Below, in pieces: positions 1 to 9,959 of a stretch of 64,000 nucleotides of DNA. Position numbers and translations under genes: made by a program. This DNA comes from Hymenoscyphus infarciens (taxonomy: Eukaryota; Ascomycota; Leotiomycetes; Helotiales; Helotiaceae). The stretch lies in the NCBI GenBank assembly GCA_001414345.1, contig LLCB01000029.1, forward strand, positions 62,001 to 126,000. Reading direction: 5' to 3'. How positions within the stretch are numbered: the first letter of the stretch is position 1; every line of letters begins with the position of its first letter. Below the pieces are notes generated by a model. The model searched no databases, had not been told where the DNA came from, and saw only the letters and a list, made by a program, of their open reading frames with translations.

Positions 1-2
1 GC

Positions 3-1766
3 ATCGCAAGACCAAATCCAGTTGGCCAACGACGAAGGTCGGAACCGTTTGCGTTGGCTGCTTTGCGCCTGGAAGGAAGTCGGAATAGCCCAAACAATGC
101 AAAGTCGACCATCGGGCCTGTTTCCATCTATGACAAGGAGATTCGCCCAATCTTCGATCTTGGGAATGGAGGGTTTTATAGCAGGCCACATGTTCCAACA
201 TATAAGCTCCCCTCAAAACATCCACCAGAGTGTGAGGCAATCCCATATGCGCTGCTGCCCGACGTCCCCTCAATGCCAGAAATCGAAGCCCAAAAACACG
301 CGCCAAAGACTTCAAGCTCGACAAGCCCAACGAAATCAAAGAACAATCAAGTCGAGCTCAATGGTAAGCTCCAGAGGGAATCGAGAGTGACAGAGAGCCT
401 AATCGGATCAGATCTTGAACCGCTACTGCTTGAAGCCCAAGCGTCAACTCCCAAACCAGCAGCGACAAATGCAACAATACTCTATGTATCGCCTCAACCC
501 CAGCCAGCGTCTGGAAGCCTCGTCATTGAAACAGGCAACATACCTCTGGGAGCTCAAATGCAGACAGCGACTCCTCATGTGAGGCCACAAGTACCAAACA
601 CCCAAATGCGAACCCCCTTTGACAGATTGTGGCCACAGATCCGGAGGCTGCGAGTGAACAACTGGACTCTAAGATCCGAAATTCATGAAATAAGAGGAAA
701 GTTACGAGATCACCAAAGGGCCAAGTCCGGGGCGGATGACGTTCTCTTTCGGCGCATGACAGAAAGAAGACTTCTCGGGGAAGACGTTGAAGAAAAGCGC
801 TTGCTTTCTGGCGAAAAGTCAACGGACGAACTCATGCAAGAGTGCCAAGCGATTAGAGATAACTATGGTCCGCTAGAAGATAGTTGTAATCGACTCGAAG
901 ACGAATTGAGTAGTGATGAGTTCAGACAAAACCAGCTGGAAGAAGAATTATACAAACACCTTGAACAACCCTTTGGGGCAAATTCTGATCGTGGCCCACC
1001 TGTCCAGGATAATTCTACTACGCCATCATTCGCACCGTATCCAGTACCTCCAGAATCATTGGAAACTCCTGAACTTCATCCACTAGTACGAGCTTTTCTC
1101 TCGAAACTTGGTGATCTACACCTTCTGATAGAAGAACATGGCGACCTCATAGACGACAAGGAAATTTTGGACGAAGAAAAAGCAACCAAAGCTAGAGTTG
1201 GTTTGCAACTGAGCTCTGAGGACCAGAACTTTTTGGACCAGTTCGAAGCCTCAGAGTCTCAGCTGACCAAAAAAATCAACGAAATACAAAGAGAAGTAGA
1301 AATGATGAGAAAAGACTGCTTCGAGCGTGGATTGATTGACGAGAACGACGAACCAACCGATCTGGTGGCCCAGGAAAAGCTTTATTTCCGGGAGGAGAAA
1401 GATCTGAACGCCCAAGAGACCTCAGAGTACGTTAAATATCCGCTACTACTCCCACGTCAAGGAATAAGGGATGGTGCAGGTGAAAATGAGGTCGAAGAAA
1501 CCCCTGACGGAAAGTCAAACGATACCACGAACCGCATCAATCGATGGCTTTTTGACAAGCTGCGTAGCTCGCCATTGGAAGTGCGGCTCCTCGCAAGCAC
1601 CTTCCAGCATATGGGAGGGGGGAAGACGAATGACCGATGGCAGTCTCTTGTTCTCGACTTTTGGTTTCGGGATCTTCCAATTCAGCCTCAAGACATTGTT
1701 TACTCCTCGAGACTGGCCACTCACAAACATTCAAGTCGTTCTTCAAACCATGGTTTCCTAGATTGA
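3..1766 (+). CDS. Coiled-coil hypothetical protein, 5' end outside window
   Basis: The frame is open from the first complete codon at base 3 to a TGA at 1764-1766 (587 residues visible). No stop lies upstream, so the true start is to the left. The first half is Pro/Ser-rich and low in complexity. Two charged, heptad-like stretches follow (about bases 616-970 and 1083-1350), rich in E, K, R and L, which I read as coiled coils. The first contains CQAIRDNYGPLED. The C-terminal end (about 1530-1690) has a compact motif, NRINRWL...LVLDFWFRDL. Both motifs recur in the gene at 7439-8422, so the two are paralogues. There is no enzymatic motif, signal peptide or membrane segment. I do not recognise the family and assign no function. 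Codon use is ordinary and no RIP-type stops are present, so the gene looks intact. Confidence 0.75.
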   Translation: MARPNPVGQRRRSEPFALAALRLEGSRNSPNNAKSTIGPVSIYDKEIRPIFDLGNGGFYSRPHVPTYKLPSKHPPECEAIPYALLPDVPSMPEIEAQKHAPKTSSSTSPTKSKNNQVELNGKLQRESRVTESLIGSDLEPLLLEAQASTPKPAATNATILYVSPQPQPASGSLVIETGNIPLGAQMQTATPHVRPQVPNTQMRTPFDRLWPQIRRLRVNNWTLRSEIHEIRGKLRDHQRAKSGADDVLFRRMTERRLLGEDVEEKRLLSGEKSTDELMQECQAIRDNYGPLEDSCNRLEDELSSDEFRQNQLEEELYKHLEQPFGANSDRGPPVQDNSTTPSFAPYPVPPESLETPELHPLVRAFLSKLGDLHLLIEEHGDLIDDKEILDEEKATKARVGLQLSSEDQNFLDQFEASESQLTKKINEIQREVEMMRKDCFERGLIDENDEPTDLVAQEKLYFREEKDLNAQETSEYVKYPLLLPRQGIRDGAGENEVEETPDGKSNDTTNRINRWLFDKLRSSPLEVRLLASTFQHMGGGKTNDRWQSLVLDFWFRDLPIQPQDIVYSSRLATHKHSSRSSNHGFLD

Positions 1767-4700
1767 TATTTTGTGAACCACAACCGAATGGAAATTAGCT
1801 TCCGTTCTTCTTATCTTCTGCTTGGCGCCGCTATAACCTCCCACCCTCAGATTTCCTTTCATATAAACGCATCGCGGGGGGTGGCTGTCTCGAAATGATT
1901 TCCTGGCCACAACAACCTACAAGTCTGTTCTACGACTGTTTCCTACTTACAAGTCCGGACTCGGGCGCAGATGGACGACCGGAGGCGACTTTGAAGGGCT
2001 TCCTGCCGCGCAGTCAACAGATGGAAGAGAGAGAGGGAGGAAGAAGACGCTACGCATTGTCACCGCCCGCTCGCTTCATCCATGCCCTTTTTTCTTGTAT
2101 TTTCGTAGTCTGATTCGCAATCTTTGCGCTCACCATGAGGGCAATAATACTTTGGTTGACTCTTCATTTCTTTGTGATGGATTATCTTGTCTTGGGTTTA
2201 GGTTTTGATTCGGAGCATTGGAAATTTTTCTCAGATTATCGATGATACCCTGTGTTATTTAGTAATGGGCTCTCAGTGTCAAAGTACTTGATGTGTAAAT
2301 CTGTCCTTATCGTCTCGTTCAGTATTCTTTCTTTCTTTCTGGGGGGTTTTGTTTAGGATTTTTATTCTATTTCACAGCTGTATTACTTGCTAAATAATCT
2401 GGGGTTTTGGGCAGGACCCGATGCCAGCCTACCATCATTTTATGAGTCTTAAATGTTTGCGTGTTTCAACTGAAACTATCTGGTCCAAAAAGCCACCATT
2501 CCCGGCCCTCTGGTTGGGATGTCGCTTTCCCCACTCAAATCCCAACAGCTTGGTACATGCACTCGCCAACCCAACCGTTGTGCCAGTCTTCCGGGTTGCA
2601 AATCAGGCATTGTTTCCCCTGTAGATCAGTGGGTCTAGCTTGCGGCATCTTATCTCAGATCGTTTGCTCGGGATTGTGATTTCTTTCAATTCCGACCGAC
2701 GGTGCGGGCCGTGAAGCTGCATTCAATGTGAGGTTACACATCATACCCCTCGGGCGTCGTTGTGGCAATTTCCTAACAGGGTTACTCTAAGTACGGAGTT
2801 GCCATTTTTAACATCCTACCTCCTCGGTTAATTTCTGTAGGATGCCTGAGTTCGCAGGAGACTTTATGTGTATTGAAGGCTTATGTATGTGGTTACTCAA
2901 GTTCTGTCTTACACGCCCGAAGTTCGAAAGCAGAGCCGCAATATCTTCGAGCCTTGCATCAATCACAACCGCACTCGGTGAGTAAGCCCGATTTTCAAAA
3001 AGATCTTGCCAAAGACGATGCAAATCCGTGTTGGCCAGATATTTCAGTCAACAAGAGGGGCAATTCCGTGCCCGGACAGAGTGATGCCCGAAAAGATAAT
3101 TGCTTACAATTACTTCAAGCATTCTCATCGCAATCTTTCGGTCAACGATCAACGAAGGGGTTTCTTGCCAGCATCGAGTGATACGAAGTGCGTGAAAGCA
3201 ATGCAAGTTGCACTTGCTTGTGACGTCAAGGATTTTCCATCAGCGACTTGCAACAAATGCAGTTCATCATACTTTAGTTAACCGACTATGACCTTTTGAC
3301 TCACGATGCTGCTACTTCATGATATACGCCCGGATGAGTCTTTTGTTTCCCACCTAAGCGAGACAAGAAAGAGCTCGTAGATTATCCGCTCAACCCAGCT
3401 TCAACAGGAGGGTCTAATGGAGCATTTTGCAATCAACGATGTCCACCTCCATGTGTCCTGTAGCCTATATATTAGTGATACTGAAGAAACACCCCACAAA
3501 ACATACCGTGGTAAAGCCCCCACTCCCCCCCCCCCCCCCCCCCNAAAGCCCCCCCCCCCCCCCCCCCCCTGCTGCAACGAAAGTCCAATCTCCTTGGGAC
3601 CTCCCAAACCAATCAATGTCCAGCAAATCAATCTTAATTAAGTGACCCAATCACCCGATCCTCCCTTCTCCCCTCAACATCTGAAGGATTTGTCTTACTT
3701 GCTTTGCCAGTTGCGTGTTGCATTTTCGAGTCTCCGAATTTCCCGGAAAAAACCTCTCACCATAAAAGAAGCCTTCATAACGAACGCGACGACAACCATC
3801 AGAATGATACAAAGCTTATAATTGTACCAGAAAGCACTGATGAGAGACTGTTTTAGACCTGTCCCTTGATCCAACTACACGAATCGCACACCTCGAACCA
3901 GCCAATCAAAACGAGTGACACGCGACCAATGAGAATTTCTCAAATGTGGTGTGATAAAACCACACTTCACAACCTCACAAACATAAGATTCCCCACCTAG
4001 AGCGGAAAGCCACCAACCCAGTTCCCCGACGCCGTCTCACGACATGAACACACCCTCACGCTCCTTCCCGCTCCTTCCCGTCCTCACGCAAAACAGCCCA
4101 ACCAACCTAACTCATACTTATCCCCTCTTGGTTCCATGTACGATGTCCCCTAGAGCCCGAGAGAAAGCCACCAACAAAATACTATGCAAGGAGCTTCTAT
4201 GGGAAGCTTGATAACATAAAAAACGACATTGAACGAGAGCTAGAAGAAAAATGGCGCATACCTCCGCGCGTAGAGAGTTCGCCCAACAGACCTCCCCCCT
4301 TGGCGACTCGCTTGTGCAATAATTGTGATGTTGTGACAGAGTAGATTTTTACCCCCACCAGCCACCTCACCTTCCGGTGACACCAGAAAGGATCCTTGTC
4401 TTGGTGGAACGGGCCGCTCTTGATATGGAAATATGACTCGTTTGTTCGCCTCACTTTTGTCCCCTGCCCCCTAGAATCCGAAAGGCGGCATGAGCTCAAC
4501 CTTTTTGTACATTGAGGTATTAACACTTATGTAGTTAAAGACACGAACGAATCAAGTCTACAGGGAGTTGCGATCTTATCTCGACTTGAAGGTTTCGATT
4601 TCTTATTAGAGTAGCCCTCATATGAGGACTTCGAGGAATTAAGTGTACTTGAGAGGGATTTGAGTGAGGTCCTTATTTAGAAGACTAAAATGGACTATTC

Positions 4701-5181
4701 ACGGACGGAAATCAGCGAGGGTATAATGAATACGTCCTAAACTCTGAAGTGTGCTCGCTGGTCTTTCTTGAATACAGTAAACCGTACCTAGAAAAGAAAA
4801 ACCCAAAAAACCGGTAGTTGCTCTTTGAAATGAACTGCCAATTGACGGTTCTGTCCAATCGTGTCAAGTTTACCTCAATATGCAAAGCAATAAGTAAAGC
4901 AAAGCATTGCATAGGAAGGGCAAAGAGATGCTAAGGACCGGCAATTTTTTTTATAAAAAATTGGCTTAATATACGTAGACCACAATAGTGGCAACACCAA
5001 ACGACAATTAGAGGAGGGTATCAGAAACCAAAAGAGCCGCCAGATTGTATAGCAAAGTCAAAATTGGCGGAGTCTTGCAAATTCTTACAGACACAAACTG
5101 CAAAAAAGAAAAAAGCAAGCGACGGCATAGCAGGTTCGGTTGGGTTTGCCAGTCGCGCTACTGTGTTGAGAAACCAACATG
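1767..5181. other. Intergenic, 3.4 kb, no supported gene
   Basis: Several short open frames occur on both strands, but none shows a protein-like composition, conserved motif or plausible splice partner. The stretch is of ordinary base composition and probably holds the 3' end of the upstream gene and the downstream side of the DUF6590 gene. Its only striking feature is a broken poly-C run near 3525-3569. No tRNA-like B box was seen. Confidence 0.5.
3525..3569. repeat. Poly-C tract with one ambiguous base
   Basis: Two long runs of C (about 3525-3543 and 3549-3569) are separated by N-AAAG; the single N of the window is at 3544. Homopolymers of this length are hard to sequence, so the length and the N are probably unresolved assembly. 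Open frames that cross it (Pro or Gly runs) are artefacts. Confidence 0.85.
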
Positions 5182-6542
5182 TCAACGCCTGGACCTTCGA
5201 CTCTCCTTTCCTTTCTTCTGGCCATTATCTTTCGATTTGCTGCCATCGTGTCCTTTTGGGGGTTTATGCTGAGCTGGCTTTTGAGCCGGTCCAAGATCTG
5301 GCCGAACGAAGGAATTCGCGTTCAACGTTGGAATCCAGTTCTTCTCAACCATGCCGATTGGAAGTACCCGAACATAGTTCTCAACAGTGTAAATTTTGCT
5401 GTAATTGAGTCGAGAGTATGCTCCGAGATCTCCTTCCGGGCCAGTCTGTTCCCTTCTAACACAAATCGGATCCTTGATCAGGTTCTCCTTTACGATAGTG
5501 CCGTCCTCGGCTTCGTAGGAGTGCTCAGGGGGGCACTGATTGCCAGTGTATATAATAGCATGCTGATATCGCTCAGGAAGATTTGCCTTCAAAGTTGCTT
5601 GTCCGTTATACGTGTGAATCGGCCTAGATTACTTGTTTAGTCTGGCAATAGCTAAAGGAGAAGTCAAAGAATAGCTTACGAGCAAATACTGTTTCCATAG
5701 CCCTCTCTTATTACAACAAAGCGACGAATCTCACTATAAGCTCCCTCGTCAAGCCATACCGTACTATAGTGTGTGCCATTCCGGCTTCCGCCTTTCTTCA
5801 AGGCCGGTTCCGTCCAAAGCATCATAAATACGCGGCCGACTCTCCAAAACTTCCGCTGGTCTCTTTCGGGAATTAGACGATAACGTGGGTCAAGCTGCTC
5901 GCGATCTGCGTTGTCCGTGGGTCGTCGAATAGTACCCGATGATTCCACGTAACCTCGTTCGGGTATTGTAGGTTGTCTGTTCAGTGACATACCACTAAAC
6001 GTTGAAGAAACATCATTGGTATCGTCATATTCGTTGGTGGCATAGTTGGAGGTCGCGTTACCGTAAGTGTTAGAGAATCCAGCAGCAGAACTGGAAGAAC
6101 CGGAAGACGACAAAACAGGTTGGGTGGAATAGCTGAGACCACCAGCATGAGCTCCATACCCCCCCGGGGAAGAGGTAGTGGCAGAAGTGGCAGTAGTATA
6201 GTAAGAATCGTCGTTCGTGGGAGCTGAAGTTTGGTATTTCTGCGAAAGCGCAGCGATAGTCGTGGAGGCTTGTTCCGTGTAGAGTTGCGTATTACCGCTT
6301 CCTTGTATTGTTGGGACATTAGAAGGGGTATTGCTTAGTATGACGTTGTCTCCTGTACTTCGAGGGGTCTCTTGCTGCTGTTGGGTAGTCTGTGACGGCC
6401 GATATTCGTACTCCGGTTCTCCTGATGGCCCATATCTCCACGACCAATGACGTTGAAGTTTTTCGTCCCATTTCCATTCCGACCAGGCGGTAGACTTGTC
6501 GACATTCTTGCCTTTGCTGCTGCTTGTTTTTGAAGGGCCCAT
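5182..6542 (-). CDS. DUF6590-domain protein, two exons
   Basis: Minus-strand gene with exon 1 at 6542-5680 and exon 2 at 5623-5182. The 56-bp intron has donor GTAAGC, a CTAAAC branch-like site and acceptor TAG. Splicing gives 434 residues in frame and restores the stretch NSICSPIHTYNGQ across the junction. The N-terminus (MGPSKTSSSKGKN, then a Trp-rich WSEWKWDEKLQRHWSW segment) is followed by a long Ser/Thr/Tyr/Gln-rich disordered region. The C-terminal 200 residues carry the DUF6590 pattern: DPRYRLIP, FWRVGRVF, GTHYSTVW, RRFVVI, then HAIIYTG in exon 2. The tail is Lys/Arg-rich. DUF6590 proteins are common in filamentous ascomycetes and have no established biochemical role, so I propose none. 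The gene sits between two coiled-coil paralogues. Confidence 0.85.
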
Positions 6543-7438
6543 GTTTGGCTGAGCGATGATAATTGGGGTACATTACCTCTGTACAACTCGGGAGCCTACG
6601 CAGACATGCACTGATTGAATGGCTTGAATGCTGTCTTATGGTGTTGACGGTGCCACGCTTCTCCGCAATCGACAAAGACCTTCGAATCATGGCGGGTTTT
6701 AGCCAGAAAGCAACTTGAGATGTACTATAATGTTGCAAGCAGGATCAGTCTCCTAGGATGTGCAGCTAAGTGCCGTCACAAGGGCTAGGAAAACAAGTTT
6801 ATAATTGGTGGCGGCCCATAATAATAGACGCAGGTGTGCTGAAGAAGGGGCTGTTGCGCCACTGATACCCTTCCATCAAAAAGTCGAAGGTACTATAAGG
6901 ACTCCCTAGACAAACGATAAGTAACAGCTATACCTAGCTTTCTCCCACTGCTTGAAGTAGTAGGCTCTCCTTAATTAAGCTCATACGCAGCGCACCTGCC
7001 CGGTTGCTGTGTTGCAAAGCCCGGTTCAATAGCGAGTCGGGGTGGAGGCTTGGAAATCATATTACGAAGTGCATGACCCGTATGAAAATCAAATACCTAT
7101 AAACCCTTTCGTCGCATCCACCTAATGCAAATTTCGACCCCTCGCGGATTGGATCATGCCCGACCCAAAGAGTGTTTCCACCCGTACATTGGGCACTGAC
7201 ACCATTGAAGTAAGTTGGCCACCACAGATCCATTAAGGTTCCAAGCATTCGAGGTAGCACGGTGCTACGTGGCGATGAGCTGTTGTGGGGGGGGTTTTCG
7301 CTAACGGTATCTAGAGTCACGACCAAGAAACATACTGTCGAGTTTGCCGAGGGGCGTGGTAGTTTAATATCGCCGAAGTGACGTGTGAAAATCCCCTGCC
7401 GAGGAACAAACGAGGGATGAAGTTTTGATGGCATTAAG
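6543..7438. other. Divergent intergenic region
   Basis: This 0.9-kb stretch lies between the starts of the minus-strand DUF6590 gene and the plus-strand coiled-coil gene, so it should contain both promoters. Overlapping minus-strand ORFs here are in the wrong frames and look random. No clear TATA box or binding-site cluster stands out. Confidence 0.5.
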
Positions 7439-8422
7439 ATGGAGACTGAAAGTTCTTCTACTGGAAGACCCATCGCCGAGGATCTTCGCCTAATCGGGCT
7501 GATGCAAGCTCTGAAGTCTGTCGCAAAATTGCAACAAGAGATCTCAAATACCCAAATTGCTTTTCGAGAAAAGAGAAGGGAGGCCAGCTTCAAAAGGGAG
7601 GCTGTATCGGAGCGCGATGCCAAATTTATGCGGGAAGTTCAAAGACTCATCGCAAGTGGACAACTTCAACAATTCCAAGAGCTCGCACACGACTGCCAGA
7701 GTGCACGGGATGCTTTGGGGCCGGTCGAAGAGGAAGGAATTATTGCGGAACAACAATTGGAAGGACAAATATGGTCGCTGCGACAAGCTGAAAAGCGCCT
7801 TTATGCCGAATTCGAGTACGAGTTCCAAACCGCTGCTCGATATCCATCGCCTGAGAGTGTGGAATCCAGCGACTATCGACCGCCGTCAGATCCCTATGAC
7901 TACGAAGACCAGTTGAATAGCGATGTTGCAAGGCACGAGACAAAACTGCCCTCAGGATATCCAGAGTGCGCCATCTTATCCACAAGTCCAGCCGATGAAG
8001 ATCTTGAGATACGGCATTCCATAGAAGCTGGGCATCATGGGCCAAGCTTGCAAGAAAATTCTGAACATGAGGCATGGAACTCAGACTCGGGTATGACGGG
8101 CATAGACTGCGAAGTCGATGAAGGGCCTACCGGCACGTTGCGAGAGCCTCCCCAGAGCTTACCACGAAGACATTATAAAAGTAATTTGTATGTCAACTTG
8201 CTCACAGACTTTGGATCGAAGAGAGACAGAATCAACAAATGGCTGGAGAAGAATGCTCTAGAATCTAGGGTTGAGGCAACATCGATCTTCAATATTCTTG
8301 GGGAGGAACTGCGACTGGAGAATCAAGAGATGCCGTCAAATTGGTCGCAATTGGTCATTGCATATTGGGAATTGGATGGTGCAGCCATTCCACCCTTTGG
8401 AGAACGCTGTTTTGATATTTAA
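7439..8422 (+). CDS. Coiled-coil hypothetical protein, paralogue of the gene at 3-1766
   Basis: Single-exon gene of 327 residues starting at ATG 7439. Residues about 15-135 are strongly charged and helical in appearance (coiled coil) and contain CQSARDALGPVEE, the counterpart of CQAIRDNYGPLED in the first gene. The acidic middle has many D, E, S and P residues. The C-terminus repeats the motif DRINKWL...QLVIAYWELDG, matching NRINRWL...LVLDFWFRDL of the paralogue with the same spacing order. It is shorter than the neighbour because it lacks the long Pro/Ser-rich N-terminal region and part of the second coiled coil. No catalytic signature is visible and I assign no function. The two copies flank the DUF6590 gene, suggesting a local duplication. 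Confidence 0.75.
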   Translation: METESSSTGRPIAEDLRLIGLMQALKSVAKLQQEISNTQIAFREKRREASFKREAVSERDAKFMREVQRLIASGQLQQFQELAHDCQSARDALGPVEEEGIIAEQQLEGQIWSLRQAEKRLYAEFEYEFQTAARYPSPESVESSDYRPPSDPYDYEDQLNSDVARHETKLPSGYPECAILSTSPADEDLEIRHSIEAGHHGPSLQENSEHEAWNSDSGMTGIDCEVDEGPTGTLREPPQSLPRRHYKSNLYVNLLTDFGSKRDRINKWLEKNALESRVEATSIFNILGEELRLENQEMPSNWSQLVIAYWELDGAAIPPFGERCFDI

Positions 8423-9934
8423 TATATGGGAGGACGTAGATGAAATGAGATAGTGATTGAGCACCGCCATGCTATCCCAGATCGTTCTATAGCTAGGGCT
8501 GACATTTACCAAAAACAAGGTCAATTGTCGACACAGCATCATGACAACGATACTCCGTCCCTAGGTTGGGCGGCTAGGGCGTCGCTTGGATTTATATCCA
8601 AAGATTTATCGGCTCTTCGGTAAAGTCATTGATTGGGACACTCTTGGCCTCATGTCTGGGATGAAGAAGGAATTGGCTGCAAGGAATTTCCGATGAGGAA
8701 CCGGATCAGCATGGCTCGAGAAAGGCCTGTCTGTATATCAAGCTAGCCCACGATGTAGGTTGTCAGAACCGAAAGACAAAAACCAGTAAAGAGTATGATA
8801 TGCCACGCCGCATTCCTATTGTGTGCATACATTTCTCCGGCTTTGTTTTTTTGCACCACTCGTGGGCCTTGAACCATGGCAGCGAGGGCAATAAAGCGGC
8901 CTGGACTATAGGAGTAGCCATAACAGGAAGATCACAAATCCTAGTCGAGAACCCGCATGCCACGCAACTGACAGTGTGGCACTCGGTGGTACTGTTCATG
9001 TTGTAACCAGTCGATGAAGGGAATGAAGGAGGATTGCTGTAAATGATTTCGAGTTGTGCAGCACTTTTACAAATGCAGCATATTTGTTTGCCATTGCGAG
9101 CCCAGGCACCGTTTGGGAAGTTGGGATCTTTAAAGCAGACTCCGACGGCGTGCTCCGTATGATTCTCATCCCACCTCGCCGTTTGAACTTTGATCATTGT
9201 GACCAAACAAAACGGTCCGAGCCGCCCCCATGCTCGGATGCACGATTTGTTTTCCGCGTTTGAATCTGAAAATGCTTTTTTTTATTTGGGAGCCAGTTGT
9301 AGGTTGTATGGAGCCCAATCGAAATGGTAAGAAAGCGATCAACATACAAGCTCGTTGGAAATGAGCAAGACAGATACCGTCAAAATAGAAACAGAGTGAG
9401 TGGCGGCTGCTGAGACTGCAAATCCATGTTGGTGTCATGTTGGTATGTGGGTGGTGAGGTGTGCTGCATAAGAACCATAAACACGTGCTAAGCTCCGATA
9501 GTTGGTCATCGACATGCACAACTTCTTCTTGATGGGCTCGTCTAAGATTGGACAAATGGAAGCGCCAACGACTCGGCAAGTTGGGGGAGGGGGAAGTGTG
9601 ACTGGTTGTTACTTGAGTAAAGCGATGTGGTATTTTGAAGTATGATAGGCGAAAGATGGTGAATCAAGTGAGGGAGGGACATGACAGGATGGACGAGAGG
9701 AGATCGTTGAATGCAGGTAAAAGATGCATGCTTGATCGAAGGCATATCGACGTGCCCCGCATCTTCGGTGACGATGCTGTATCTCCTAGCAGCTGCATAT
9801 TCGACAGCGCTGATCTACTCGTCGAGGTGGGAATATGTATTTAGCGGGCGGGTATACGATTGAGCCTGAGCCATGCTAGGCCGTATCTAGACTTCTCGGG
9901 AGGGTAACCGATTTCTTAGTCCGTGCCCACCCCT
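8423..9934. other. Flank between last left-hand gene and the A+T-rich block
   Basis: Apart from the doubtful minus-strand frame at 8763-9197, nothing here has support. The base composition is normal up to about 9,930 and then changes over a few tens of bases to almost TG-free sequence. Confidence 0.5.
8763..9197 (-). CDS. Possible Cys-containing hypothetical protein
   Basis: The open frame from ATG 9197 to 8763 gives 144 residues. It contains paired cysteines (ICCICKS, then VSCVACGFSTRIC) about 40 residues apart and two more near the C-terminus. Spacing of this kind could bind metal or form disulphides, but it matches no zinc-finger class I know. There is no signal peptide and no visible second exon. 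It lies close to the left edge of the A+T-rich block. It may be a real lineage-specific gene or a chance frame; the cysteine pattern is the only support. Confidence 0.35.
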   Translation of the reverse strand: MIKVQTARWDENHTEHAVGVCFKDPNFPNGAWARNGKQICCICKSAAQLEIIYSNPPSFPSSTGYNMNSTTECHTVSCVACGFSTRICDLPVMATPIVQAALLPSLPWFKAHEWCKKTKPEKCMHTIGMRRGISYSLLVFVFRF

Positions 9935-9959
9935 AGTTAAAGCTCTACTAAAAACCTAA

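Noticed and set aside
523..822. Minus-strand frame inside the first coiled-coil gene
   Set aside because: It is antisense to a long well-supported frame and has no family motif or independent signal.
3401..3650. Poly-Pro or poly-Gly proteins around the C tract
   Set aside because: They are translations of a homopolymer containing an N; no real gene is indicated.
5179..5640. Plus-strand frame with hydrophobic N-terminus
   Set aside because: It lies antisense to exon 2 and the intron of the DUF6590 gene; the hydrophobicity is a by-product of the opposite strand.
6319..6738. Minus-strand frames overlapping DUF6590 exon 1
   Set aside because: They are in another register, with random composition, and the spliced DUF6590 model explains the sequence.
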